Part shown: positions 35,032-46,699 of the stretch, piece by piece
How positions within the stretch are numbered: the stretch's first letter is position 1
Layout: the number at the start of each line of letters is the position of its first letter
Source of the DNA: Rhyzopertha dominica
Taxonomy: Eukaryota > Arthropoda > Insecta > Coleoptera > Bostrichidae
Direction: 5' to 3'
DNA: 64,000 nucleotides
Assembly (NCBI GenBank): GCA_025024175.1
Contig: QCXZ01000042.1
Coordinates: 10,557,501 to 10,621,500 of the forward strand
Notes under the pieces: model-generated
The model's database searches: none
Told to the model about the DNA's origin: nothing
Seen by the model: the letters and a program-made list of their open reading frames with translations, nothing else
Translations under genes and position numbers: made by a program

Positions 35032-35440
35032 GTGTCGACTTTAGTTAGCTCAAAACAGGTTGATAGTACATATAATAATTTAGATAAAATTTTAAGTTCT
35101 ACTAAAGATAAAGTACATTTAGAGAGTGAAGGTGTTTACAAAATTACTTGTTCTTGCGGAAAGTGTTACATAGGTCAAACTAAAAGAAAAGTAGGTACGC
35201 GTTTGAAGGAACACATACGTGCTACTAGGTTGCAACAGATAGATAAATCTTCCGTAGCTGAACACTCATATTTGACTAAACACATGATTGATTTTGATAA
35301 AACAAAAAATTTACATAGAGAAAAATATTATCACTAACGTCTAATAAAAGAAGCTATAGAAATTTGTAGGAATACTAATAATTTTAATAGGGATTGTGGA
35401 AATTATGAGTTAGGTGACATTTGGAAGGCTATTTTGTAGT
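35032..35440 (+). mobile_element. Penelope-like element, GIY-YIG endonuclease part
   Basis: The frame gives a linker (SSKQVDSTYNNLDKIL), then EGVYKITCSCGKCYIGQTKR, the GIY-YIG core, then KVGTRLKEHIRATRL with the catalytic Arg, and SVAEHSYLTKHMID with the AEH block. After a TAA at 35337 the frame continues RLIKEAIEICRNTNNFNRDC and GDIWKAIL to 35438, so one stop interrupts the end. RT is absent. A hammerhead-like motif follows at 35631-35654 on the same strand. Confidence 0.85.
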
Positions 35441-35624
35441 TATCTTTCATCAAGTAGTTCGTGTATATCTAGTAGGTAGGTAGTTCCTTTTTCATCGTTA
35501 GGTTCCTTTTTTATCAGGTTGGCACGTTGTTTCTATGACGTCTCGCATCCTTGGTGATTTGTTTATTTACTTTCAAAATTTTGTTTGAACTTGTGTCAAG
35601 CAAATTTTGAGGTTCTTCGCCTTT

Positions 35625-35660
35625 GACAAAGATTACAGGTGTAATCGAAACGTCAGACTA
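35625..35660 (+). ncRNA. Hammerhead-like hairpin, GATTAC/GTAATC stem with GAAACGTC
   Basis: A perfect 6-bp hairpin (GATTAC 35631-35636, loop AGGT, GTAATC 35641-35646) is followed directly by GAAACGTC (35647-35654). The 5' box is TTGACAAA rather than CTGANGA, so the catalytic core is incomplete. The same hairpin recurs exactly at 50626-50649. It lies 3' of a Penelope endonuclease fragment. Confidence 0.45.
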
Positions 35661-35814
35661 TTAACTTTTTGTCGGTGTTTTCAACAGACAGCGATCTATC
35701 CGACAAAATATTATCTTATAGGTGTAAACAAATTTAACAGCTCTTATATTGGTTTTTACGTTGCACAAAAACTCCAGTTCACAGGCAAAGTAGCTTCACC
35801 ATCTTTTTAGATTG

Positions 35815-36330
35815 TTTTACCTTCAGCCCTCAAAAGATAGCAGTTACTTTGTAAATGATTCCAATGAACACTCTTTCAACAGAAGTGATTGTCAGAATGT
35901 TTGATTACTTAATCATATTTTACAGCAAATTCATGCAAATATTTCACTGCGCACTTTTATAACGGTTTTTGATACACACTTTCTAATATGCCCGTAAACA
36001 TTTTAATTGTAAATCCAAACATAAAAATATTAGTATCAACCTTCCCTCTATTATCAAAACTAAAAAGCTTAGACAAGCTACAGAGTTTTGAAAGAAAAGG
36101 AACGAGATGACATTATTAGTAANCGCGAATTTGTTAAATTGGTTTCACATAGATATAAGTTTGCTNTTTGAAATTAAAATGTTGTTATNTNATTAATTTA
36201 GTAATTAATAAATAAACTATAATTTTATTAATCTTATCTTTGTATGNTGTTTATTAGCAATTTANAACAAAACTATAGTGTCTTTAGGAGACCACTTTAG
36301 TTCATAAATACAGAAATATTTAAATTAAAA
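35815..36330. other. Unassigned AT-rich DNA with several Ns
   Basis: Ns occur at 36123-36265. No gene recognised. Confidence 0.3.
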
Positions 36331-36339
36331 ATCTTGTTG

Positions 36340-36412
36340 TCGAAAAGGAATCGAACCCGATATCTCCCACTTTGTACGTAAACAGGGTAACTACTGCATC
36401 ACCAAGAATTCA
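36340..36412 (-). repeat. tRNA-derived SINE head or pseudo-tRNA
   Basis: On the minus strand GGTTCGATTCC (36357-36347) is a perfect RNA polymerase III B box. About 40 nt upstream TTGGTGATGCAGTAGTTA (36406-36388) is an A-box-like segment. The spacing fits a tRNA, but the acceptor arms do not pair, so this is not an intact tRNA gene. A tRNA-related SINE or a tRNA pseudogene are the likely options. Confidence 0.45.
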
Positions 36413-36419
36413 TTTTCGG

Positions 36420-37910
36420 TTCGAGAACAAACCTATTAATTTAAAAATTTTGTTTTTTATATCAAACATAATCTTCAAATTACTTGTTTCGACGTTTAAT
36501 ATTATTTTTCTTTATAATTATACCGTATTTTTTGAACTACAATCTTTAAAATCAGTATATCAATAACTTAACTATTTTGGAACCAAGAATTTACAAATAG
36601 TTTTGAAATTATCATAGGTGAACATCTAATGTATTTACACAAATTGGTTAAAAAGGTTGAGAACGTTTAAAAATATTATTGTTAATGATAATTAATAAGG
36701 AATGATGCCGAAATCACTAACAAGTTGACACTATGGCTTAGTACGGCTTCTGAAAAAAACATAAAGCTTTTATTAAAGGCACAATAATATGTCTTAAATA
36801 ATGCAAAAAAGTCAAAGATGTCAGATTAACAAAATTAAGATCAGACAACAGAACCAGCCAAAAATGTTATTTAAAACGCAGGCTTATAAATTATAATTTC
36901 CTTGTAATAGTTACTTTGAAGAAGATTAATAAAGTCAACCGACCAATTGCTTGATTATTTACTTGGTGGCAAAGCAACTGGACTATTCTATATAATAGTA
37001 AAAGAAAGAATGTAGACTCGTGGATACGATTTCAATGCAAATTGCGAATTTACGACAATTCGATTTGTTCACATTCGTGACGGTTCCTTTACTTTTTTGC
37101 GCAATTCGGCCATACCACCCGCACACAACATTATAGCTATTGATTATGCATTTCAGTGTTCAGGGATTTTTCAAAGCATGTCGATGGAGCGGCGTTGCCA
37201 TGGATACCAGGCCCCCAACGCCACCACAACCACACCCAGCACGTTCGCTGTGTCGCGTTTTCCAGCACAAAAGAGAAATGCACACAAAAGAATTTATATA
37301 TTAGAAATGACGACTATAGAATTTACCTAAATGTGCCACGCAATTTTTTGAAAACGAATGTTCCTATTTTCCATAGTGTTCTTTTTTGTGTGTGCTTAGC
37401 AGCCAAATAAATAAATGTTTTTTGGCTGTAAGTATATTTCAAAAATTTTATATTATAGATACTTGTTAAAACTTAAAAAAACCATCAAATTGTTGTTATT
37501 GTTATTAAAAAAATATATATAAAAAGTGGCACATGTATAATCTCAAATATTTGCCAGATATACCACATTTTCTATCGTAATACACCCTGAAGCAGGCTCC
37601 AGCTCGTTAGGACCAAAAGACGTATCAATTATTTGGCTTTTAAGCACTCGCAAAAAAACATGCCAAAATACCAGCCATAAAAAGAAACATACAAATAAAT
37701 TTCTTGCTGTATTTAGAAAAACGTTTATAATAGCTCCTTTTAGAAGTGCTGTAAAATTTGTTATGTCCTAACTGTAAAAGATTTCTCCCAAACAAGTCTA
37801 TTCGTAAATACATTTAATCGTTAAATGTTGAGTGTATCCAAACTTATTTGAAGGCTTCACTAATCACCTTCAGGCTACATAAAGATTAGCTGGGATTTTT
37901 TCATAAGTAT
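36420..37910. other. Unassigned AT-rich DNA
   Basis: A more GC-balanced patch at 37080-37270 has overlapping open frames but no motif. An RFX-like GTTGCCATGGATAC word lies at 37194. No gene can be supported. Confidence 0.3.
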
Positions 37911-38713
37911 TACATGTAGATGTACCTTCATTCTAAATTAAAGTTTAAGTTTGATACTCATGAGTTGAACTTGCGCCACATTAATAAATTTAGTTTACCG
38001 AGATTTAGAACAGCCCTGTCTTTACGTTCCTTCTCTTTTAATGCTGTGTCTATTTATAATTTACTGTCTGATACATTCAAAACTTTGAAAATCACTTCTT
38101 TTAAAAAATGTAAACTGGTCCATTTTCTCTAAGTGGATATATATGTAGTAATGTTTACTTCTACAATAAATCTTCACGAAGTCTATCAAATCCACTATAT
38201 TTAATAAATTGGCAAAACGCTTTCAGCTAACCTATCTTTCGAAATTTTTAGAAAACCCACATCCACCGATAACATTATTAATTATTTTTCTTTTCACCCT
38301 TATACAAACAAAATATCACTATTTCATTCCCTTTTTAACAGACTTTTTTAAATTACCTCTTTCTTTAAACGCTTTTGAAAAGGAACTAGGTGTAATTCTT
38401 CAAATTGCTTTTAATAATAGCTTTCCAAATCATGTATTACAAAAATTATACTTTAAATATTTAACAAAATTTAAGTTTCTTTTAACACCATTTATGTTGA
38501 AGAAGCCAAAATTTGGTATCCTCTTAGGTTTGTTGGTCCAGTCTCACTTACTTTATCTAAATTGTTTTCGTCTCATGGAATAAGTGTTGGATTTTCTACT
38601 GTAGGTAGTGTGTTTACTGTTTTGTTCACAATAAAGACAAAATTCCAGTTTTGAAATATTTGGGAGTTTATAGTTTTTCTCGTAACGATCGTAATTCTGT
38701 TTAAACTGGTCAA

Positions 38714-38998
38714 ATGGGAAGATCTTTTTCAATTAGAGGCAATGAACACTTAAAACAATATGAAAAATATAAAAATACTGATACAGTTAATAAAAATTAT
38801 TCGTTAGCAAATCATTTATTGCCATTTAAACACGCTGCCTCTTTAAATAATTTAAATTCTATAGATGTTTGTAATAAATTCTTAAAATTAAATTTTCTAC
38901 AAATTCTTGAAATGTACAAAATCATAGATAACGGTAATTTTACAATTTTGAATTGTAATTTTAGTTGTCCTATTTTAAATTCTTTATTTGATTATTGA
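38714..38998 (+). pseudogene. GIY-YIG endonuclease domain of the nested Penelope element
   Basis: Contains GRSFSIRGNEHLKQYEKY (catalytic Arg region), NKNYSLANHLLPFKHAAS (where the usual AEH is ANH) and NKFLKLNFLQILEMYKI (C-terminal helix with E). The preceding VYSFSRNDRN..TGQ block carries the GIY and YIG positions but with a stop at 38702. The altered residues suggest it is inactive. Confidence 0.75.
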
Positions 38999-39121
38999 TT
39001 TCATGTTTGTGCTTTTGGCATGCAGGCTACTTTTTTGTTTGAAGTCAAGATTGCTTATTTCGATTTTGACAATGTCAGTTTTATAAATTCTTTTGTATTC
39101 TTGTTTTTACATTATGAGGCA

Positions 39122-39150
39122 CTGATGGTGGCTAATTATAGCTGAAAGCG
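39122..39150 (+). ncRNA. Hammerhead-like motif in the nested Penelope 3' end
   Basis: CTGATGG (39122-39128) is followed by a GGCT/AGCT stem with loop AATTAT and then GAAAGCG (39144 on). Only the last base of the first box deviates from CUGANGA. It lies 3' of the endonuclease frame on the same strand, where such ribozymes sit in Penelope-like elements. Confidence 0.45.
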
Positions 39151-39419
39151 CTTTGCCAACTTGTTAAATATAGTGGATTTGAGACTTCGTGAAGATTTAT
39201 TATAGAAGTAAACACTTCTTTTAAGATAAATGTCAAAAATTATTTCATTGAAAGTGTTTGAATTGTAGTTATGTATTTTATGCTCTCTAATCTAACCAGT
39301 AGTTTTCTCATAGTATTCTATTATTGGGTTAAGTTGAATAGCTGTTAGCTTGGCTTCGCCGAATAAAGACCTTATTATTATTACTATTATTATTATTATT
39401 ATTATTATATAAATCTTTT

Positions 39420-39680
39420 TCAAATTATTTTGCAAAATTTTTATGAGTACTTAATTTTTTATTACCTAGCATAAATAATTATTAAGCCCCCACTAAAATA
39501 TTATCTTAGCTACGCCTATGGTCATAGAGAAAGAATTTTACCGTGAGCTACAATGAATATTACAAAGATTAATTAGTCAAGGTAATTTTATTTCATTGTG
39601 CTTTTCCAATCGGCTTAAACGCTCATTGGGCAATTGCCAATGTAGGTATCTGCGCTTAGGACCGTACGTTAACACTTTGT
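39420..39680. other. Unassigned DNA
   Basis: No recognised feature between the LINE tail and the CTCF-like site. Confidence 0.3.
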
Positions 39681-39687
39681 AAAGCTA

Positions 39688-39701
39688 CCGCTAGATGGCG
39701 C
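39688..39701 (+). promoter_or_regulatory. CTCF-like site CCGCTAGATGGCGC
   Basis: The sequence CCGCTAGATGGCGC fits the animal CTCF core (CCnsTAGRKGGCGC) closely. It lies in a GC-balanced block (39600-39850) free of transposons, between the LxxLL gene and the CFAP47-like gene. A boundary role is inference from one motif. Confidence 0.35.
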
Positions 39702-39709
39702 ATTAAAAA

Positions 39710-42700
39710 TTTCACCAAATGACCGGATATTCATCAATATAGGATTCCGTACTTACAAGCCGCACCTACATCGTACCTAGTTCTTAAAGACACGAAATAA
39801 CGCCCAAAGTGCGGCTTAAGACGTGTTCACGACACAAATTAATCTTCAAAATATGCTACTAGATCAAGCTTGAAAGTTTAAATTAGCCCACAGGGTACAG
39901 TATATCAAAAAAATCCAAAGAAAATAAGAATTTCAAACTCCCCTCAGTTTTTACTCGCTAGTATATTCAAGCTTTGTTTTATTTACATTTCACACCAAAA
40001 TCTACCTACCATTTTAAAACAATATGCAGCAAATATAATGTCTGAACACAACCAATCAGCATAAACGCTCGCCTCCAAGTACAGAAACTCACCCCGAGGC
40101 GGAGTGTTCATAAACGCAACGCAAAACAAGCGAACGACCCCAAAAAAGAAAGCCGAACGCAAACAACGTTGCATTTTAAACGGTGCAGCTGGAAATGAGC
40201 GTCGAGGATGATGGATGTTCTAATACCCAGCGCCTCAGGCGTCGTAATTTTTAATTATTTAACGTCGGTCGCGGGAGGCGCGTGCACGGCCCGCTCATTC
40301 TGTTTGTTAATTCGTTTACCCGAACATTTCGGGGAAGTACCGCCTGTCGTCGATTGGATTACCGAGGGCGCTCGAGTACAGGGGTGTTTGCTTTAGTACT
40401 CAGGCGGCGGGTAAAACGTAGAAATCTTAGTATAAGTAGGAGTAATAGGTAGAGTTAAAAAGAATAAGAGCCGTTTGCCACTATACTTATTTAAGTAGTG
40501 AAATAAGTTCTGAAAATGGGATGCGCGCCCCGTTTCAATACAAGAACTAAGCGTAAGGTTTTGTTCTCAATTTGTAATTACAAATCCTTTTCAGTAAGTA
40601 CCTATTTCAATACGTACGCGTACGCCCTTTTGTAGTTCTAATCGTAATTTGCTCAATCTAAAGCTAATCTAACCGTAATCTATTAAATTTCGTCTATATA
40701 CAATAGCAAATGCATGGTAAGAAGGTCTATTCTACTGCTAGAGAAAAGTAGACCTTACGCAGATAAAACTGTTTGTTTGGATTTATCAAATCAATTTGTT
40801 TGACTTACATTTCTTTAGGACCAACAAATTTATCTTCAAACTAACAAATTTTATTTGTTAGAAGAATATCAATTTGTTTGTAACTATATTACCATTTATT
40901 TGAGATCGAACAGAACTTGCGAGTTCAGGTAACCTAATAATTATTTGAGCGAATAATATATTATTTTTCACGGTCAAACAATTTATTCCAATGAGCTAAA
41001 ATTCCAAATATTTAAATTATGTGCTTTGAAGAATTATATCAACAAAAGTAAATGCTTGTTTCTTATAAATAATCTTTCGTTAAATCAGTGTTTCTTTGTG
41101 TTATTCAACTATTTAAATGTTCAACTCAAACACACCTGTTGTTACAGCAAACAACATGTATTTAAACATAATAAATGATGCTTTAATGCAACAATCTGTT
41201 TTTGGATACAAAGAAATAATTATTTGAATTTGTGCGTGCCACTAGCAAAGTGGAAGTAAGGGGTTCCGCTTCTTTAGCCATAGTTGGACACTGGACAGAA
41301 TGTATCAAGGTAAATCGGGAAAAGCCGCCGTTATTTGTTTCTTATTATTGTGAAACAAAAGAGGAAGATGGTCACAGATTTTAAAAGTAAGTATGAAGCC
41401 TACATAAAGTATTTGCTTAATATGATTTGAAAAATAAGGCATTCAAACAACCACATGATTGTTAACGCAAGCTCTGTTACAAAATGACCATCTATGATTC
41501 GTAAGGATGTTAATTATGGCGTTGTTTCTCTACATCTTGAAGTAGGTATGTTAGTAAAGTCTGCTCAATGAAGTGCCCTATTTGTACCAAACTACTATTA
41601 CAAGTAATGTGTTATTTATTCAGTATATTTGTAATACTAAAATGGAACACATTTATCACGCTATAGAAACCAGTAGATTTGTGATTGTCCTTTAAATTAA
41701 AATAAATATCATACTTTCCATCTGCATTATATTCGTACATATAAGTAGCAAAATTTACCTTGTCAATGGACTTGTCTAGGTTAGGCTGATTTAAATGAGG
41801 TGTTTTTTACTAAACCAATTACAGTTTTGCGGAAATGAATTGAGTGACATATTGCATTTTTAATTACAAGAAACAACTTTTATACGCTCTATAAAAAACA
41901 GGAAGCCACAGGAATATACTTGCATAAAATACATATGGACATATCGAAGTGGTTAATCAAAATTTATTTCTTTAACTTAAAAACAATTTATTTATATGTT
42001 TTAAGGGCTTGTTTGAATGCAATATTTATACGATCTAATTAAAAAATATATATTTCATTAAAATTCACACGCAGTTTGCTGCAATAACAGAGATAATGAA
42101 TTGAGCATATGAATTCTTTCAATCAAACAATTGTTTGATTCAAGAAAATAGCTGTTTCATTAAACTAAATCAGTGATATCTTCACTGCAAAGAAATATTT
42201 ATTTGGTATGCAGAGAATCACTTACTCCTTAAAAATAGCATAGTATGTGTATGTGTATGTTGATTTTTGTTAATATTTTTTCCTTACCCCGTATAATAAA
42301 TATTGATTCATAGATGGATACCGATTTTTGTGTTCTTCAATTGCGTCATTACAACGTATGCCTCATTTTTACTCCTTCTTAATGAAAAACAAGGAAAACT
42401 CCTCGCTGCCATATTATGTTAATAGAGATGTTCACAATTTTTTGTTAGTTTAACAGCTTATTACGTTACAAATTATGCCGACATATCCATATCCCCAAAA
42501 TTTACAGTAACTTTTAAATAAATCAAGTACAAAGTTCGTTCTAAAGAGATAGAGGCTCGAATACGATACTCTGCGATGAAGCTAGTGCATGACAGCAAAT
42601 CTCAATTAAGCTGGAAAATGAACAACAGAAATAAAGGCAAATAATTCGGGAAATATTTTTTTCTAAGATGCTACTTAAATGCAGGGAAGAATCTGAAGAC

Positions 42701-43240
42701 TAAATAACTAAAACTAAAGACTAATATCTACCTTAGCATTAGATTAAATTAAACAATAATGCCATCAAAGCTAATGAATTTAAAAATTTTATTATGCCAA
42801 TGGATATGCTTTGCCATATTAATTGCTATAATTGCGTATAACAATAAGTAGCGGTGTCAGAAAAAAATCGGTCATTTAAAGGCGTATCCGGCAGCATATG
42901 ATTAAAACAAATTCCTAATAATGCGTCGCACTTTANTTTATGACATTTCAATTAAAAATCAGCCAAGNCTGTGATTGTTNCGATTTGAATAATGCAGTAA
43001 GTTACAACTGCTTACTGGTTATTTCCAGTTATGAGAATGAAAGTTGGGTGCGATCGATCAAAAAGGCGCGACTTTTTTTCTATTGTGACAGTGAAGTATT
43101 CGACTTCTGCAAATGCTTGCATTCAAAATTAGCACGTTCAAGGACCCTTGTCGTCGTGAGAATCAACCACGCAAGTTGGACTTTCGATTTGCGATTACGT
43201 AGTCAAATTGCCAAATTTAACTACTAAATCAGCAATAAGA
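39710..43240. other. Long gene-free AT-rich stretch
   Basis: No coding motif or repeat family recognised. A GC-rich patch at 40240-40390 has a 62-codon + frame without motif. 40770-40880 is dense in short CAAATTTGTT-like words in both orientations. N at 42935 and nearby. Confidence 0.35.
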
Positions 43241-43247
43241 TATAATA

Positions 43248-43248
43248 G

Positions 43249-43281
<33 letters not shown>
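43248..43281. repeat. (AAT)n microsatellite
   Basis: About ten AAT/TAA trinucleotide repeats. On the minus strand this could be a LINE tail, but no LINE coding sequence lies beside it. Confidence 0.8.
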
Positions 43282-43284
43282 GAT

Positions 43285-43730
43285 AAGAATCTCAAAGTAT
43301 GAACCGGAACTACAATGATAAATTTTGCTTACTCCTCTACAAAAGTATGCCATTACTGACTTAATTAAACTAGCCAAGAAAAATGTTTATACTACACACT
43401 TGTAAGAATAACACAATATTCTTAAATATTACCAGTGAATAATTACATTAAATACATTATATGTACATACATATGTATCTTACATAAAATAGGTCTTCCA
43501 GGAAATCTTGACTGCTATCACTTTGCACTTTCCTAAATAAACGCTTGGGACACAAGAGGAGAATATGGAAGATGCAAACTTTGACTATTTTTAGTTTCAG
43601 AATTATGCAATCCTTCAAGTAAATTTTGGGTCTAAAGTTATTCCTCTGAATTTAACATTAGTGCTTGCTTGCATCTACTTGCTATTTAATAATATAAGTA
43701 AGTAATAATATAACTTATAGTTAAAATGGA
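43285..43730. other. Unassigned AT-rich DNA
   Basis: No recognised feature. Confidence 0.3.
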
Positions 43731-43733
43731 TGT

Positions 43734-43837
43734 CTATGCTGTGCTGTCTACACCTCAACCAACTGCAGATAGTACTATTTCGCTATCATTACAGCTCATC
43801 AGTGCAGTTTAGGTCTAGTGTAGACAACACGGCATAG
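43734..43837. mobile_element. 104-bp fold-back MITE, copy A
   Basis: The ends CTATGCTGTGCTGTCTACAC and CTATGCCGTGTTGTCTACAC (inverse) match at 18 of 20 positions. Inside, AACTGC/GCAGTT and GATAG/CTATC can pair, so the whole element can fold into one long hairpin. No coding capacity. Copy B (57848-57951) has the same length with four substitutions by eye. The flanking ATGNATGT and AACTGGT are also shared, so true ends may lie slightly outside. Confidence 0.8.
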
Positions 43838-43839
43838 AA

Positions 43840-44540
43840 CTGGTTTTGCTTATATACCAAAGCAATGGTATAGTTTTTTGGTAAGCACAAGTTTTTTAAC
43901 TGAAGGTCTTTGCTTTTTCGCAGTTTTCAGTGGAAATTATTTTTGGCTCAAAATCGGCATACTGATGTATTTTGAGCTTCAGATTTCAAAACTGGAGTCA
44001 GAAATGAGCTAGGACGCCTGGAAATGTTTTTTTCGCAAATTGAACCTTCTACTCTAGGTCACTTTTCAGACGAACCGTTGCAGCTAGAGACAAACTGACA
44101 CCACTCCGACATGCAGCAGGTTCACATTAGTAAATGAACATAAAATTAGCGAAATCGGAGACCATCAAGTTTCAAGGTGAAAAACAGCAAAGCAGGCTAA
44201 CTGAAGCACAGTGTGTTGGATAAGAATTTAAAAAAAAAATTGCATCATCATGCAGCTTTCTTTTTCTTATCCCAAAAAAGCACACGCTGTGTTAGTGATC
44301 ATTTTTGTTTACGAATTGATAAAACAGACAACGATAATATGTTGCAGAGACAAAAACAATGTAGTAATAATGAGTTCTTGAATGCATGACTCACTTGTAG
44401 CATTTGCGTTTAATACTATAGACGTAGAAAAGGCAATTCGCTGCGAAACAATTAATTAATTAAAGTTGAAAAGTGTTTCTCGGTGAAAATGTTAAAAGAT
44501 AAATAAACACAGTTAACAGTTAAGCGAAGTGATGTAGCCG
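43840..44540. other. Unassigned AT-rich DNA
   Basis: No recognised feature. Confidence 0.3.
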
Positions 44541-44543
44541 CAC

Positions 44544-44575
44544 CTGATGATGTCAGCATTGCTTGCGAAAAGTTC
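44544..44575 (+). ncRNA. Hammerhead-like motif, solo
   Basis: CTGATGA (44544-44550) is followed after 16 nt by GAAA (44567-44570), with GCA/TGC as a short candidate stem. No Penelope coding sequence adjoins, so it may be a solo 3' end or chance. Confidence 0.3.
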
Positions 44576-44579
44576 TTCA

Positions 44580-45310
44580 AGCTGCAGAGTTTAAAGTTTT
44601 GGCGAAGAGTTTGACTATGTTTATTTATCACTTAACTAATTCACTTACAAATGATAAGAATTATTACCTCCGAAGTCTATCAGTATCAAAAATAGCACAG
44701 AGTGTGGTTGTACCCATTACAGAAATACCAAATAACACTAGCAGGTTCGCTATACTATATACCACTATCCCTCCTATTGACCTTAAAAGCCCTCATCCCC
44801 GTAGGGCATTAATCAGCCCATATTTTCTAATAAGTCAAAACACAACTGAAAATTAACACGTTGAAATCGAGCTCAATAAAAAAGCGGATTAATATTTATG
44901 GTCGTGCTGTTTTGTTGTCAATTGGGGTGCAGAGAAAGAGCCACGGGCGGTCGCATAGTTCATCCTGGACGCATGTGGCGCAAACAATGAATGCTAGGGA
45001 GAGCAAGTGGTATAGTTCTTCCACTGAATGGCAATGCCATATCCTTTTGCTTACAATAGAAAAATGATCATGTCTACTGCTATTTTGTCTGTAAACCAAA
45101 GAATAACTGCAGTTTTCGATATTAAATATACAATTACAAAGTACATACGTTAGTTGACTACTTATTTGTCAGCCAGATTAATCAAAATATTTTTTATATT
45201 TTTCTTTATATCTCATATCTGCCAAGTCTCTTATGGATTACAGTTAGTAACTTGCCTAACTGGGAACTGTATCCTGCTAAATATTAAACAGGAAGTTTTT
45301 AAGAATAAAT
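44580..45310. other. Unassigned
   Basis: Open frames on both strands near 44861-45099 overlap and lack motifs. No gene supported. Confidence 0.3.
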
Positions 45311-45313
45311 ATA

Positions 45314-46692
45314 CAGGGCCGCTACAAAGTATGGAACCAGCAGGATATATCAGGTTCTGTTCTGAAATTGTGCGTGGGTCTATGGGTAACTAAAATGCAT
45401 TTTCTGGATTTTTTTAGATTTACTTTACAGAGGATGCCAAAATGCTCCCCATGGTACTTCCTGGTGCAGCCTTGGAGGTAAGTTTTGAATTACTGCCTTG
45501 ATTTGTCCTTTTAAATCTTCCGCATTATGTGGCCGATCAGCATAAATACGATTTTTCAGGTACCCCCACAGGAAAAAATCAAGCGGCGTCAGATCAGGGG
45601 AACGTGCTGGTCATTCTATCGCTCCGCGCCTACCAATCCATCTGTCTAAAAAATATCGCATTCAAACATCCACGAACATTGAATGCAAAATGGGGCGGTG
45701 CACCATCTTGCTAAAACCATATCTGTTCAGAAGGACGTGGCAGTATTTTCAGGATTAGGAAACAGGCGAATAAGTTAGGGTTTAATGTGTTCGTGCAAGA
45801 GCTATAAATACTTGAACGCATTCAAATTTCCATCGAAAAAAAGGCCCAATAATTTGCTCACCGATAATACCACACCAGACATTTATACTTTCTGAGGGTG
45901 TTGTGTGTGGACTTGTTCCATCCAATGTGGATTTGTGTCCGACCAATATCTGCAATTAGGTCTATTCGCATTACCATAGAGGCAAAAAGTCACTTCATCA
46001 GAAAACCATAATTTAAAATGCTTGTATCTCCATCTATCATGTCCATAGCAGTTTCGCAAAATTCTATCCTACGATCTCGAAATCATCTTCGCTCAGTTCT
46101 TGTAATAAGTGAATTTTGTGTGGATGAAACTTCTCTTTTTTCAAAATTTCCTGAACAAATCTTCTGCAAATATGGTGAGTAAGAGCACACTGTTATACGG
46201 AACACTTGTGATTTTCTTGCACATATAAAAGGACATTCAAGCTACTTTCCTCAGTCGTAGCAACCTTTAGACGTCCTGGGTTTCGCCGGCTTCGTCCAAA
46301 CGTTGCAATGTTTTAATAACTATTGATCTGGCAATTGTTTCACGATCTTCATGAATTGCATTGTAGAGTACAAATACTTACGAATAACTTCGCCTTCTAT
46401 CTCCATAAACAATCATCATCCAAATTTCGATGCGANCATGTTCAGTTAACTGAGGCATTGCGATTGCAAATAACAAAGCGAATGAGAATTATCACCAGTC
46501 ACGAGAAAAATGAAGACACCTGTGTTTTACAAGACACAAGTTTGTTATCACACTCGACTGAGAAGCAATAAATTGTACAAGTGTGACACATTTCTGAAAT
46601 CAGGAAAAAATATCATTTTCAATGATGTGCCTTTTGGCCCTCCTTCCCATTAAAAAAAGCAATTTTCGCCCACATCTCGGAAACGACAACTG
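45314..46692 (-). mobile_element. Mariner-related transposon copy 2
   Basis: A TA-preceded left end CAGGGCCGCTACAAAGTATG and a right end with CACATCTCGGAAACGAC bound a minus-strand transposase relic. Frames from about 46460 down give PQLTEH.RIEIWMMI, then FSDEVTFCLYGNANRPNCRY (first catalytic Asp, about 46010-45950) and YWSDTNPHWMEQVHTQHPQK. Further on, the RRLIFSCGGT frame is a shifted form of the third block. It is the same family as 6748-8370. Multiple frameshifts make it dead. Confidence 0.75.
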
Positions 46693-46699
46693 TACGCCG

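Larger units (their letters stand above)
38105..39212 (+). mobile_element. Penelope-like element, truncated, with terminal inverted repeats and 12-bp target duplication
   Basis: The element is bounded by CACTTCTTTTAA at 38093-38104 and again at 39213-39224, a 12-bp target duplication. Near the left end about 80 bp (38152-38235) is the inverse of about 75 bp at the right end (39139-39212). The + frame 38209-38583 has LPLSLNAFEKELGVILQIAF, the post-palm RT region. Then LKYLGVYSFSRNDRN and GQMGRSFSIRGNEHL (38720) begin a GIY-YIG domain that runs to 38998 with NYSLANHLLPFKH. The RT catalytic palm is missing. A hammerhead-like motif lies at 39122-39150. Confidence 0.85.
37915..39415 (+). mobile_element. 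LINE 3' end interrupted by a Penelope insertion
   Basis: 37915-38104 (FDTHELNLRHINKFSLPRFR, then YNLLSDTFK) and 39213-39415 (3' UTR ending AATAAAGACCTTATTATTA..) are the two halves of the same LINE tail that is continuous at 5805-6137. The halves are separated by 1.1 kb of Penelope sequence. The tail ends in a (TTA)n run to about 39415. Confidence 0.8.

Noticed and set aside
36340..36412. Functional tRNA gene
   Set aside because: B box is perfect but acceptor and D arms do not pair; better seen as SINE or pseudo-tRNA.
37194..37207. RFX X-box GTTGCCATGGATAC
   Set aside because: One mismatch in the second half-site and 17 kb from the cilium gene; probably chance.
43195..43377. Minus frame with poly-Tyr run
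   Set aside because: Translation of the (AAT)n microsatellite.
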